A stretch of DNA of 64,000 nucleotides from Actinotalea subterranea (lineage in GTDB: Bacteria; Actinomycetota; Actinomycetes; Actinomycetales; Cellulomonadaceae), in NCBI RefSeq assembly GCF_008364845.1, contig NZ_VTTP01000011.1:1-64000 (forward strand). The letters run 5' to 3'. Positions 1-7,275 of the stretch are shown here, piece after piece. The position numbers and the translations under genes are program-made. The first letter of the stretch is position 1, and the number at the start of each line of letters is the position of its first letter. The notes under the pieces were generated by a model. The model ran no database searches. It was given only the letters and a program-made list of their open reading frames with translations, and was not told the origin of the DNA.

Positions 1-26
1 CGATCACCCCTCCAGCGTCCCGGAGG

Positions 27-73
27 GGGTCAGTCCCAATCCGTCGTCAGAGGGTCAGTCTCAACGCGTCGTC
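27..73. repeat. Two tandem 22-bp repeats like IS21-family terminal repeats
   Basis: Positions 27-48 and 52-73 match at 19 of 22 bases; both start GGGTCAGTC and end CGTCGTC, and their starts are 25 bp apart. Multiple short terminal repeats of this style are typical outside the istA/istB genes of actinobacterial IS21-family elements. No transposase gene is inside the window, so any element body would lie to the left. I see no gene between here and the integrase (74-219). Confidence 0.4.
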
Positions 74-219
74 GACAGGGACTGGTGCTGGCCATCGGGA
101 CCACCTCCTTGGGCGAGACGGTCCATGCTCGTCCGGGCCAATAGCCGAGCCGATGACGGTCCGCGCCTGCCCCCGTTCGTCATCGGCCCGGTCATCGGGG
201 GACGCTGTGCGGGCGGCCT

Positions 220-1404
220 TCAGCGCTCGGGCTTGGGTCGGCCCGATGGGAGGAGCAGGTCCATCGCTGCCATGTGACCGGAGCGCACGGGCGCGATCGG
301 GTGGCGGTACACCTCGGCGGTGATCGCGACCGACCGGTGACCGAGGGTGTCGGAAATGTCCTCGATCGGCACGCCAGCGGCCGAGAGCAGGCTCGCCGCC
401 GCATGCCGGAGCATGTGCGGGTGGAGGTGCTCGAGCCCAGCCTCACGCGCCAGGCGGCTGTACGTGCGTCGGACGTTCGACGGGTCGAGCGGTGTGCCGA
501 CCTCGGTCGTGAAGACCAGGTTCAACGTGTTCTGCCACCCCCGCGCAACTCGAGCACGGTCCCCCTTCTGCTGGGCGCGTTGAGCTTTGAGCGCCGCGAC
601 AACCGGGGGAGGGATCTCCAACGTGCGTCGGCTCGTGCGTGTCTTTGGCGGTACGAGAACGAGGGCGCCCATCGGGGTGCGTCGGAGGCTCGCGGCCACG
701 GTGATCGTCGGGCGCTTGCCCTTGAGCTTGACCTGATCCCACGTCAAGCCGGCGGCCTCGCCGGGGCGAAGCCCGAGGAGCAGCGAGATCGTCACCAGGT
801 TGCCCAGCCGATCCTCTGCGGCGACCTTGAGGAGACGACGCGCCTGCTTCACGGTCAGTCCGTAGCGCTCCGCCGTCGGACCGGCGGGCGCGCGGACCTT
901 CGCGGCGACATTGCGATCGACGACGTCCCGGCGCACCGCGTAGTCCAGAACCCGCTCGGCGAGGCTCCGCGCGAGCCGCATGTAGCGAGCCGAGCGGCCG
1001 GCCTCTTGCATCTCGAGGAGCATCTTTTCGACGTCGGCTGCTCGTAGTTGCGAGACCGGGAGGTCGCCGAGTGATGCGGAGATCCGCCCACGCAATAGTG
1101 ATGCGTAGTTGGAGAGCGTGGCGTCGGATACGTGTCCCTGGACATCTCTGGTCATCCATAGCTCGGCCGCTTCGCTGAAGGTGACGTGACGCGCATGGAG
1201 GTCCACGCCCTTGCGGCTGGTCTCCTGGAGGGCCAGGAGCTTCTCTTTGACGTCCTGCCTTGTGGATCCGACGACCTTGGGTCGTCGCCGACGACCGTCG
1301 GGGGAGGGACCGAGGTCGATCTGCCCGACCCAGCGGCGTCGATCGGCTTCGTAGTAGATCGCGCCGTCGCCTCGCTCGCGCCGTTGCCGCACCACTTCGC
1401 CCAC
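220..1404 (-). CDS. Tyrosine recombinase / phage-type integrase
   Basis: Site-specific recombinase that would catalyse integration and excision of the element whose right end lies here. The N-terminal part has an AP2-like/SAM-like arm-binding region (GDGAIYYE, WVGQIDLG), followed by a core-binding domain and the catalytic domain. Catalytic residues are visible: Arg in LLGLRPGEAAGLTW, the HMLRH box, LGHRS and the Tyr nucleophile in AEVYRHP near the C-terminus. The frame stays open upstream to 1557, but that would run into the att site. GTG codons at 1404 and 1395 give about 394 aa, the normal size; no clear ribosome-binding site decides between them. It reads away from the attR site at 1547-1590, a common layout for tRNA-targeting integrases. 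Confidence 0.88.
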   Translation of the reverse strand: MGEVVRQRRERGDGAIYYEADRRRWVGQIDLGPSPDGRRRRPKVVGSTRQDVKEKLLALQETSRKGVDLHARHVTFSEAAELWMTRDVQGHVSDATLSNYASLLRGRISASLGDLPVSQLRAADVEKMLLEMQEAGRSARYMRLARSLAERVLDYAVRRDVVDRNVAAKVRAPAGPTAERYGLTVKQARRLLKVAAEDRLGNLVTISLLLGLRPGEAAGLTWDQVKLKGKRPTITVAASLRRTPMGALVLVPPKTRTSRRTLEIPPPVVAALKAQRAQQKGDRARVARGWQNTLNLVFTTEVGTPLDPSNVRRTYSRLAREAGLEHLHPHMLRHAAASLLSAAGVPIEDISDTLGHRSVAITAEVYRHPIAPVRSGHMAAMDLLLPSGRPKPER

Positions 1405-1546
1405 CGCCCGTCTGCCTGGGGTGCCTAAGGGGGAGCCTAAGTAGGGGCGCCTGGCGTGGGCAAAGATGGACAGTGGTGGACCGCAATGGATGCATGACCT
1501 GCGGAAACGCCGCGAGAAGCCCCGGCCGTCGGCAGTAGGCCGGAGC

Positions 1547-1590
1547 CTGGGGGTCAAGGGGTCGCAGGTTCAAATCCTGTCATCCCGACA
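1547..1590 (+). other. attR: 3' fragment of tRNA-Pro(GGG)
   Basis: The sequence holds the anticodon loop CTGGGGG, the 3' anticodon strand TCAAG, the T-arm (GTCGCAGGTTCAAATCCTG) and the 3' acceptor strand of a proline tRNA. The 5' half is absent: the bases before the loop (CGGAG) do not pair with TCAAG. A tRNA 3' end next to an integrase gene is the hallmark of an attachment site. The intact tRNA-Pro should sit at the other end of the element, left of this window. Confidence 0.8.
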
Positions 1591-1606
1591 GTGAAAGAGC
1601 AGGTCA

Positions 1607-1640
1607 GAGGCCCGCACCGCTTCGGCGGGGCGGGCCTCTT
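1607..1640 (+). terminator. Rho-independent type hairpin behind the tRNA remnant
   Basis: A 9-bp stem (1607-1615 with 1630-1638) continues after one A/G mismatch into CCGC-TTCG-GCGG. Two T residues follow. It is probably the original tRNA-Pro terminator, left on the chromosomal side of the junction. Confidence 0.7.
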
Positions 1641-1704
1641 GGCGTCCGGAAGGAGGTGGGTGGGTCTGCCCGGTGGGCACCGGGCGACGTCTCACCGGCT
1701 GGCG

Positions 1705-2055
1705 TCAGACGTTGATCACCTTGTCAGCCCAGAGGGTCCACTCGCCGAGCTCCGCCATCGACGAGCGGTGCACGCCCTCCAGGAGCCGGTCGTCGGTGAT
1801 CCCGCGGGCGTCCATGCACGACGAGCAGGCGCCGACCACCCCGCCCGCGCGAACCAGGGAGGTCGTCTGCTTGCCGGTGTTGTAGTACCCGTTCGGCACC
1901 GACTGCCCCGTGACCGCGGAGGCGAGCGCGTCGCCGAAGAGGAAGACCCGGACCTCCTCGTCGGCCTTGGCCATCTGCAGCGCCCAGCGCAGGCCGTTGT
2001 AGACGCGCTCGGTGCCGTAGGGCGGGTCGTGCAGGGCGAACAGGATGCGCGCCAT
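1705..2055 (-). CDS. DsrE/DsrF-like sulfur-relay family protein
   Basis: 116 aa beginning MARILFALHDPPYGTERVYN, a typical DsrE/YchN fold start (beta strand, then a nucleotide-fold-like loop). It carries a conserved Cys pair in GACSSCMDARG, the position of the sulfur-accepting cysteine in DsrE-like proteins. Members of the family pass persulfide sulfur or help detoxify it in the cytoplasm. It is divergent from the ArsR-rhodanese gene and shares an 80-bp promoter region holding a dyad. The frame stays open upstream, but ATG 2055 gives the family N-terminus. The family call is firm; the substrate is unknown. Confidence 0.75.
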   Translation of the reverse strand: MARILFALHDPPYGTERVYNGLRWALQMAKADEEVRVFLFGDALASAVTGQSVPNGYYNTGKQTTSLVRAGGVVGACSSCMDARGITDDRLLEGVHRSSMAELGEWTLWADKVINV

Positions 2056-2062
2056 TGGACAC

Positions 2063-2078
2063 TCCAAAGATCGTTGGA
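2063..2078. promoter_or_regulatory. Dyad in the DsrE/ArsR-rhodanese intergenic region
   Basis: Perfect inverted repeat TCCAA-(6)-TTGGA between two divergent starts (2055 minus, 2136 plus). ArsR-family repressors bind dyads of about this size over their own promoters, so it is a candidate operator for the adjacent ArsR-rhodanese regulator. The assignment is inferred from position. Confidence 0.45.
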
Positions 2079-2135
2079 ATACTGCACCTCGCACGCTAGG
2101 GTTCGCAGGGTCGTGTTGTCCAGCAGGAGGTCCGG

Positions 2136-2804
2136 ATGAGCAGGCGCCAGGCGAAGGACGCGGTCTTCGAGCAGTTCGCGCGCATCGGCAAGGCGCTGGC
2201 CAGCGCCAGGCGCGTCGAGCTCGTCGACCTGCTGGCCCAGGGAGAGCGGTCTGTCGACGCACTGGCGCGGGCCACCGGCATGAACCTCACGACAGCCTCG
2301 GCGCACCTGCAGGTGCTGCGCCAGGCCCGACTCGTGGTGACCCGTCGCGACGGCGCCCGGGTCTTCTACCGGCTCGCCGGCGACGACGTCGCCGACCTGT
2401 ACCTCGGCCTCCAGCGGGTGTCCGAGGCACACCTGCCCGACCTTGCCGCCGCCCGGGCCGACTACCTGGGTACCGACGACGCCGAACCCATCGACCGCGA
2501 CGAGCTCTGGCGCCGCGCCGAGGCCGGCGACGTCACCGTCATCGACGTGCGCCCGGCCGAGGAGTACGCCGGCGGGCACCTGCCAGGCGCGATCTCGATC
2601 CCGCTGGAGACGCTCGCCGAGCGACTGGACGAGATCCCGACCGGCACGGAAGTCGTCGCCTACTGCCGCGGACCCTACTGCGTCCTGTCGTACGACGCCG
2701 TCCGACTCCTGCGTGAGCGCGGCCGCACCGCCCGCCGCCTCGCCGATGGCGTCCTGGAGTGGCGCGCCGCCGACCTGCCCGTCGCGACCGGCGGCGCCGC
2801 ATGA
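2136..2804 (+). CDS. ArsR-type regulator fused to a rhodanese domain
   Basis: 222 aa. Residues 1-110 form an ArsR winged helix-turn-helix (LTTASAHLQVLRQARLV recognition region, then the wing GARVFYRLAG). Residues about 122-215 are a rhodanese domain (VIDVRPAEEYAGGHLPGA) with active-site loop CRGPYC; Cys177 is the expected persulfide carrier and Cys182 a second cysteine five residues on. The HTH part has no cysteine, so sulfur sensing, if any, should go through the rhodanese loop. A ribosome-binding site (GGAGGT) precedes ATG 2136. It heads a start-stop overlapping operon with a TusA-like protein and a cysteine desulfurase, which suggests control of, or participation in, persulfide transfer. 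Confidence 0.85.
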   Translation: MSRRQAKDAVFEQFARIGKALASARRVELVDLLAQGERSVDALARATGMNLTTASAHLQVLRQARLVVTRRDGARVFYRLAGDDVADLYLGLQRVSEAHLPDLAAARADYLGTDDAEPIDRDELWRRAEAGDVTVIDVRPAEEYAGGHLPGAISIPLETLAERLDEIPTGTEVVAYCRGPYCVLSYDAVRLLRERGRTARRLADGVLEWRAADLPVATGGAA

Positions 2805-2962
2805 GCAGCATGGGTGCCGTCATCCACCACCTCGACGGTGGCGACCTGGGGTGCGCACGCCTCCTCATCCGGACACGTGACGTGGTGGCCACCCTCGACG
2901 GCGGCGACGTCGTGCACCTGGCCACCACCGACCCCGACCACCCCTGGAGGGTGGCCCGGTGA
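2801..2962 (+). CDS. Short TusA-like sulfur-carrier protein
   Basis: 53 aa, overlapping the previous stop (ATGA) and the next start (GTGA), so it is translated in a tightly coupled operon. The pattern LDGGDLGCARLLIRTRD followed by LDGG and TTDPDHP matches the TusA family: the Cys of the CPxP site is kept (GC) but the two prolines are not. Full-length relatives run about 75-80 aa and end in a DLPAWC-like second half. This one stops just after the TDP motif, so the second half is missing. It may be a minimal sulfur carrier or a decayed gene. Confidence 0.55.
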   Translation: MSSMGAVIHHLDGGDLGCARLLIRTRDVVATLDGGDVVHLATTDPDHPWRVAR

Positions 2963-4140
2963 GCCCCTCGCCGCCGCGTCCCGCCGCCCTCGATCGTGGG
3001 CCGATCTACCTCGACCACAACGCCACGACGCCCGTCGACCCGCGCGTCATCGAAGCGATGCTCCCCGTCCTTGGCGACGGCTTCGGCAACCCGTCCAGCG
3101 ACCATGCCTACGGCGGTCCCGCGAAGGCGGCGCTTGCGCAGGCGCGCGCACGTGTGGCCGCCCTGATCGACGCCGCCCCCGAGGAGATCGTCTTCGCCGG
3201 GAGCGGCTCGGAGGCCGACGCGACGGCGATCCGTGGCGTCGTCGCGGCCGCGCGTCGCACCGCGGATGCCCGCCCGCACGTCATCACCCAGGCGACCGAG
3301 CACCCCGCTGTCCTGGCCGCCTGCGCGTACGCCGAACGCCATCACGGCGCGGACGTCACGGTCCTGCCCGTCGACACCATGGGACTGGTCGCCCCGTCCT
3401 CCCTCGCGGCCGCGCTCCGACCCGAGACGGTTCTCGTCTCGATCATGCATGCCAACAACGAGACCGGAACCATCCAGCCCGTCGCCGAGCTCTCACGCCT
3501 CACGCACGAGGCAGGCGCGCTGTTCCACACCGACGCGGCCCAGAGCGTCGGCAAGGTCCCGGTGAGCGTACGAGACCTCGGTGTGGACCTCCTCACGCTG
3601 GTCGGGCACAAGATGTACGCACCCAAGGGCATCGCCGCGCTCTACGTGCGCGACGGTGTCACGCTCGAGCCGCTGATCGGCGGTGGCAGCCAGGAACGGG
3701 GGCGCCGCGCGGGTACGGAGAACGTGCCCCATGCCGTCGCCCTGGGCGCCGCGGCGGAGCTCGCGCAGGCCGACCTGGAAGCGGGCTCCGTCGCGCGGCT
3801 CACCACCCTGCGCGACCGGCTCCAGACCGAGCTCGAGGAGCACCTGCCCGGGCGGGTTCACCTGAACGGGCATCCGGAGCACCGGCTGCCGCAGACTCTC
3901 AACGTCAGCATCGACGGCGTGATCGGCCACGACGTCCTCCAGACCTGCGCAGGTGTCGCGGCCTCGACCGGCTCCGCCTGCCACTCCGGCGACCGCACCC
4001 CGTCCCCGGTCCTGACGGCCATGGGCGTAGCGGCCGAACGAGGACTTGCGGCGCTGCGACTCACCCTCGGCCGCTGGACCACGGAGGACGACATCGTCAC
4101 CGCGGCGCGGGCGTTGGCGTCTGTGGCGGATCACCCGTAG
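2959..4140 (+). CDS. Cysteine desulfurase (NifS/IscS family)
   Basis: PLP enzyme that removes sulfur from cysteine and holds it as a persulfide. 393 aa with the family N-terminus (IYLDHNATTPVDP), substrate loop FAGSGSEAD, the PLP-binding HTDAAQ and GHK (Lys218), GGGSQERGRRAGTEN, and the catalytic Cys341 in TGSACHSGD. The active-site loop is of the short class. Its partners are the ArsR-rhodanese and TusA-like genes immediately upstream (4-bp overlap), not an iron-sulfur assembly operon. This suggests dedicated sulfur supply to the rhodanese/TusA/DsrE relay, though which acceptor is used cannot be read from sequence. Confidence 0.9.
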   Translation: MSPSPPRPAALDRGPIYLDHNATTPVDPRVIEAMLPVLGDGFGNPSSDHAYGGPAKAALAQARARVAALIDAAPEEIVFAGSGSEADATAIRGVVAAARRTADARPHVITQATEHPAVLAACAYAERHHGADVTVLPVDTMGLVAPSSLAAALRPETVLVSIMHANNETGTIQPVAELSRLTHEAGALFHTDAAQSVGKVPVSVRDLGVDLLTLVGHKMYAPKGIAALYVRDGVTLEPLIGGGSQERGRRAGTENVPHAVALGAAAELAQADLEAGSVARLTTLRDRLQTELEEHLPGRVHLNGHPEHRLPQTLNVSIDGVIGHDVLQTCAGVAASTGSACHSGDRTPSPVLTAMGVAAERGLAALRLTLGRWTTEDDIVTAARALASVADHP

Positions 4141-4347
4141 CAGAGCGTGACGGCACGAACCGGCCTCAGGGGCCTGCCGAGTGCCACCGGCCCTGGCGGC
4201 GATGGACGCGCCCACCTCCCGGTTCAGTGCTGGTCGACACCACACGAAGCGGAGTTGAGCTGGCCGTCGGGACCACCAGCGTGTCGAAGACGATCCACGC
4301 TCCACCGTGCCGTCAGCCGGCGACCAGCTACCGAGGACTCTTCGTCC

Positions 4348-5058
4348 TCACCGAGCGACGAGGCCCGCCTGGTAGGCGATGACCACGAGCTGCGCCCGGT
4401 CCCGCGCCTGGAGCTTCGTCATGGCGCGCTGGACGTGGGCCCGGACGGTGAAGGGGCTCAGGTACATCCGATCGGCGATCTCGACGTTGGACAGGCCCGT
4501 GGCCACGAGCGTGACCATCTCGCTCTCCCGGGGCGTCAGCGCGGCCAGCCGTTCGAGACGCTGCGGCGCGGGATCGACCGGCGTCGCGAGGAAGCGGGCG
4601 ACGAGCGAGCTCGTGGCGGCCGGCGACAGGAGCCGGTCGCCGGCCGCGACCGTGCGCACGGCGTCGAGCAACCCGCGGGCATCGACGCCTTTGCCGATGA
4701 AGCCACTGGCCCCCGCACGCAACGCCTGGGCGACGTTCTCGTCCGTCTCGTACGTCGTCAGGACGAGCACACGGCTGCCGTGCAGGGCGGGGTCGGCGCA
4801 GATCGCAGCCGTCGCAGCCAGGCCGTCGGTGCCCGGCATCTGGATGTCCATCACCACCACGTCCGGATGCAGTCGCTGCGTCAGAGCGATCGCCTCGGCA
4901 CCGTCCCCCGCTTGCCCGACGACCGTGATGTCCTCTGCGCTGTCGAGGAGCGTACGGAAGGCCTCGCGCAGGAGCGCCTGGTCGTCCGCGAGCACCACGC
5001 GGAGCGGGGCAGGTGCTCCGCCCTCGGTGCTCGGCATGCCCAACGCGTCCTCGCTCAT
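4348..5058 (-). CDS. NarL/FixJ-type response regulator
   Basis: 236 aa. The receiver domain occupies residues 20-140 with phospho-acceptor Asp71 (VVMDIQMPG) and acidic pair LADD; the LuxR-type HTH is C-terminal (LTPRESEMVTLVATGLSNVEIA). It is translated from a start overlapping the stop of the upstream histidine kinase (ATGA), so the pair forms one system. The likely target is the divergent ABC exporter at 6481-9527, a very common arrangement; no operator is proven. The 207 bp between the cysteine desulfurase and this gene show no gene. Confidence 0.88.
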   Translation of the reverse strand: MSEDALGMPSTEGGAPAPLRVVLADDQALLREAFRTLLDSAEDITVVGQAGDGAEAIALTQRLHPDVVVMDIQMPGTDGLAATAAICADPALHGSRVLVLTTYETDENVAQALRAGASGFIGKGVDARGLLDAVRTVAAGDRLLSPAATSSLVARFLATPVDPAPQRLERLAALTPRESEMVTLVATGLSNVEIADRMYLSPFTVRAHVQRAMTKLQARDRAQLVVIAYQAGLVAR

Positions 5059-6269
5059 CGCGCCCCGCCCGTGGTCGCGCCCTCGGCTGCGCGTCCCTCG
5101 GTTTCCTCGGCCGGCAGGGGCAGGTCGGCGGTGACGACGAAGCCTCCCTCGGAGCCCCCGGTGGCGGTGAGGGCGCCACCGACGGCGGCGGCTCGCTCGC
5201 GCATCCCGACCAGGCCGAAGCCGCGGCCCTCCGGCGGCGTTCGGGGGCCGATCCCGTCGTCGGTCACGGTGAGGCGGAGGTGCTCACTGCCCCAGGCGAG
5301 CCGCACCACGGCGCGCCTGGCCGCGGCGTGCTTGGTCACGTTCGTCAGGGCCTCCTGCACGATGCGGTACGCCGTGAGGTCCACGCCCCGCGGCAGCGAT
5401 GCCGGCGCGCCCTCGTGCTCGACGGACACCGCCAGCCCTGCCCGACGCACCGACTCCGCAAGGATCGGCAGCTGTGCGAGGCCAGGCGCCGGCTCCGTCG
5501 CGGGACCGTCATCGGGCTGGCGGAGCAGACCGACAGTGGCCCGCAGCTGGTCGAGCGCGTGCCGGGTGGTCCTGATGACCTGGTCCACGCTCGCACGCGC
5601 CTCGTCCGGGCGGTCGTCGAACAGGTGGGAGGCGACGGCGGCCTGCGCGTTGGCCAGCGTGATCTCGTGGGCGACCAGGTCGTGCAGCTCGCGCGCGATG
5701 CGGACCCGTTCCTCGACGACCCTTCGGCGTGCCTCGCTCTCGCGGCTCTCCTCCGCTCGGAGCGCCCGCTCTTCGACGAGTGCCAGGTAGGCGCGCCGAT
5801 GCCTCGCCGCCCGGCCGGCGATCGCCGCCACGAGTGGCGAGGCGGCGACCACCGTCAGCCGGCTCGCGTCTGCCCACGAGAGGTCGCCCTCGACGACGGG
5901 CGTCAGAGCGACGAGGAGCACGGCGGAGGCAAGGACCACCAACGTGGTTCGCCGCTCCGTGAACGCTGCGTGTCCGGCGCGGGCGGCGAACGCGTAGGCA
6001 CCGATGACGACGGGCGCCACGGTGAGGGGCGTCGGCAGCAGGCCGAGCGGCGCGACGAGCATCCCGCACGCCGTCGTCACCGCCATCGTGGCGAGGGGCG
6101 CCCGGTGCCGTAGGAGCAGAGCCGCCGACGACACCAGGGCGACGACGTAGGCGGCTGCCGGGGGTGGCGCCAGCGTGTCGTCGGAACGGAGCCACGACAC
6201 GAGTACGACGAGCACGGATGTGGCCAGCGCGAGCGTCCCCTCCCGCCGCCACCCCTCGGTCCTCAGCAC
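5055..6269 (-). CDS. Sensor histidine kinase (HisKA_3 class)
   Basis: 404 aa. About four to five membrane segments lie in residues 13-155 without a large extracellular loop, followed by a coiled linker (ALRAEESRESEARRR), the dimerisation/phosphoacceptor helix with His196 in ARELHDLVAHE, and an HATPase domain (N box EALTNVTKHA, G boxes DDGIGP and GRGFGLVGM). A sensor embedded in the membrane is typical of kinases paired with MacB/BceAB-like exporters that respond to envelope stress or antimicrobials. The partner regulator follows with a 4-bp overlap. The stimulus is unknown. Confidence 0.87.
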   Translation of the reverse strand: MLRTEGWRREGTLALATSVLVVLVSWLRSDDTLAPPPAAAYVVALVSSAALLLRHRAPLATMAVTTACGMLVAPLGLLPTPLTVAPVVIGAYAFAARAGHAAFTERRTTLVVLASAVLLVALTPVVEGDLSWADASRLTVVAASPLVAAIAGRAARHRRAYLALVEERALRAEESRESEARRRVVEERVRIARELHDLVAHEITLANAQAAVASHLFDDRPDEARASVDQVIRTTRHALDQLRATVGLLRQPDDGPATEPAPGLAQLPILAESVRRAGLAVSVEHEGAPASLPRGVDLTAYRIVQEALTNVTKHAAARRAVVRLAWGSEHLRLTVTDDGIGPRTPPEGRGFGLVGMRERAAAVGGALTATGGSEGGFVVTADLPLPAEETEGRAAEGATTGGAR

Positions 6270-6301
6270 GTCTCGGCCTTCAGCACCCCTTCACGCTACG
6301 G

Positions 6302-6320
6302 CCCGCACGTGCCGTGCGGG
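6302..6320. promoter_or_regulatory. 8-bp dyad near the kinase start
   Basis: Perfect inverted repeat CCCGCACG-TGC-CGTGCGGG, 33 bp upstream of the kinase start on the minus strand. It sits in the divergent region between kinase and exporter and is a candidate regulator site. Confidence 0.35.
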
Positions 6321-6351
6321 AGCGCCCGGAGATCGTGCGTCCGCACCAAGA

Positions 6352-6391
6352 ACCGTCGTCGGCTGGTGCAGACGCACCAGCCGACGACGGT
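6352..6391. repeat. Perfect 18-bp inverted repeat with 4-base loop
   Basis: Left arm 6352-6369 and right arm 6374-6391 are exact complements around AGAC. It lies between divergent promoters, 83 bp inside the kinase side and 90 bp upstream of the exporter start. No T-run follows, and neither flanking gene ends here, so a terminator is unlikely. It could be an operator, a 5'-UTR stem-loop, or a small-element remnant. Confidence 0.65.
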
Positions 6392-6480
6392 CTCGACGGC
6401 CGATGCCCCGGGCGCCGTTCGGCGACAGCGTTGAGGACATCACGTCCGGCACCGGGCCGGACAGCACCACGAGGAGCATC

Positions 6481-7275
6481 GTGACGACGACACACGACGG
6501 CGACGCCGTTCGGCTGACAGGAGTGCGTAAGGTCTATGGACGGCGCGGCAACGAGGTGGTGGCGCTCGACGACGTCACCACGCAGTTCGGACGCGGGACC
6601 TTCACCGCGATCATGGGGCCCTCGGGGTCCGGCAAGAGCACGCTGCTGCAGTGCGCGGCGGGCCTGGACCAGCCGACGTCGGGCTCGGTGCTGCTGGAGG
6701 GGCACGAGCTCAGCGAGATGGATGAGACCGAGCTCACGGAGCTGCGGCGCGATCGGATCGGCTTCGTCTTCCAGGCGTTCAACCTCCTTCCGGTCCTGAC
6801 CGTCCGGCAGAACGTCTCCCTCCCGTTGCGGCTCGCCGGCCGGCCACCGGCCAAGGCCCGCGTCACGGCCGTGCTGGACCAGGTCGGCCTCGGTCAGCGC
6901 AGCAACCACCGCCCCGCGGAGCTGTCGGGCGGCCAGCAGCAGCGGGTCGCGATCGCGCGGGCGCTGGTCACCGACCCGGCGGTCATCTTCGCGGACGAGC
7001 CGACCGGTGCACTGGACACCCGGACCGCGCGGGACGTGCTCGCGCTGATGCAGCACGCGGCGCGGGCGGCCGGTCAGACGATCGTGATGGTCACGCACGA
7101 CCCGGTCGCGGCGTCCTACGCCGACCGGGTCCTGTTCCTCGCGGACGGGCGGCTCGCCGGTGAGCTCCACGCCCCGACCGCCGAGTCCGTCGCCGAGCGC
7201 ATGACCCACCTGGGTGCCTACGCCGACGAGACGCCCGTCCTCCGCCTGGAGACGGCTCGAGGAGGACGGCGCTGA
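6481..7275 (+). CDS. ABC transporter ATP-binding protein (MacB/LolD class)
   Basis: 264 aa ATPase of an FtsX-type exporter. Walker [10 protein letters not shown] at 46-54, Q-loop [10 protein letters not shown], signature LSGGQQQR at 148-155, Walker [13 protein letters not shown] and H-loop VTHDP are all intact. I chose GTG 6481 because GAGGAG stands 4-9 bases upstream and the N-terminus then matches the family; the frame is open further upstream without support. The permease follows with an overlapping TGATG. The two-component system on the other side of the divergent region probably controls it. Confidence 0.9.
   Translation: MTTTHDGDAVRLTGVRKVYGRRGNEVVALDDVTTQFGRGTFTAIMGPSGSGKSTLLQCAAGLDQPTSGSVLLEGHELSEMDETELTELRRDRIGFVFQAFNLLPVLTVRQNVSLPLRLAGRPPAKARVTAVLDQVGLGQRSNHRPAELSGGQQQRVAIARALVTDPAVIFADEPTGALDTRTARDVLALMQHAARAAGQTIVMVTHDPVAASYADRVLFLADGRLAGELHAPTAESVAERMTHLGAYADETPVLRLETARGGRR

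Noticed and set aside
1500-1590. Complete tRNA-Pro gene
   Set aside because: The 5' acceptor, D-arm and 5' anticodon strand are missing; this is an att fragment.
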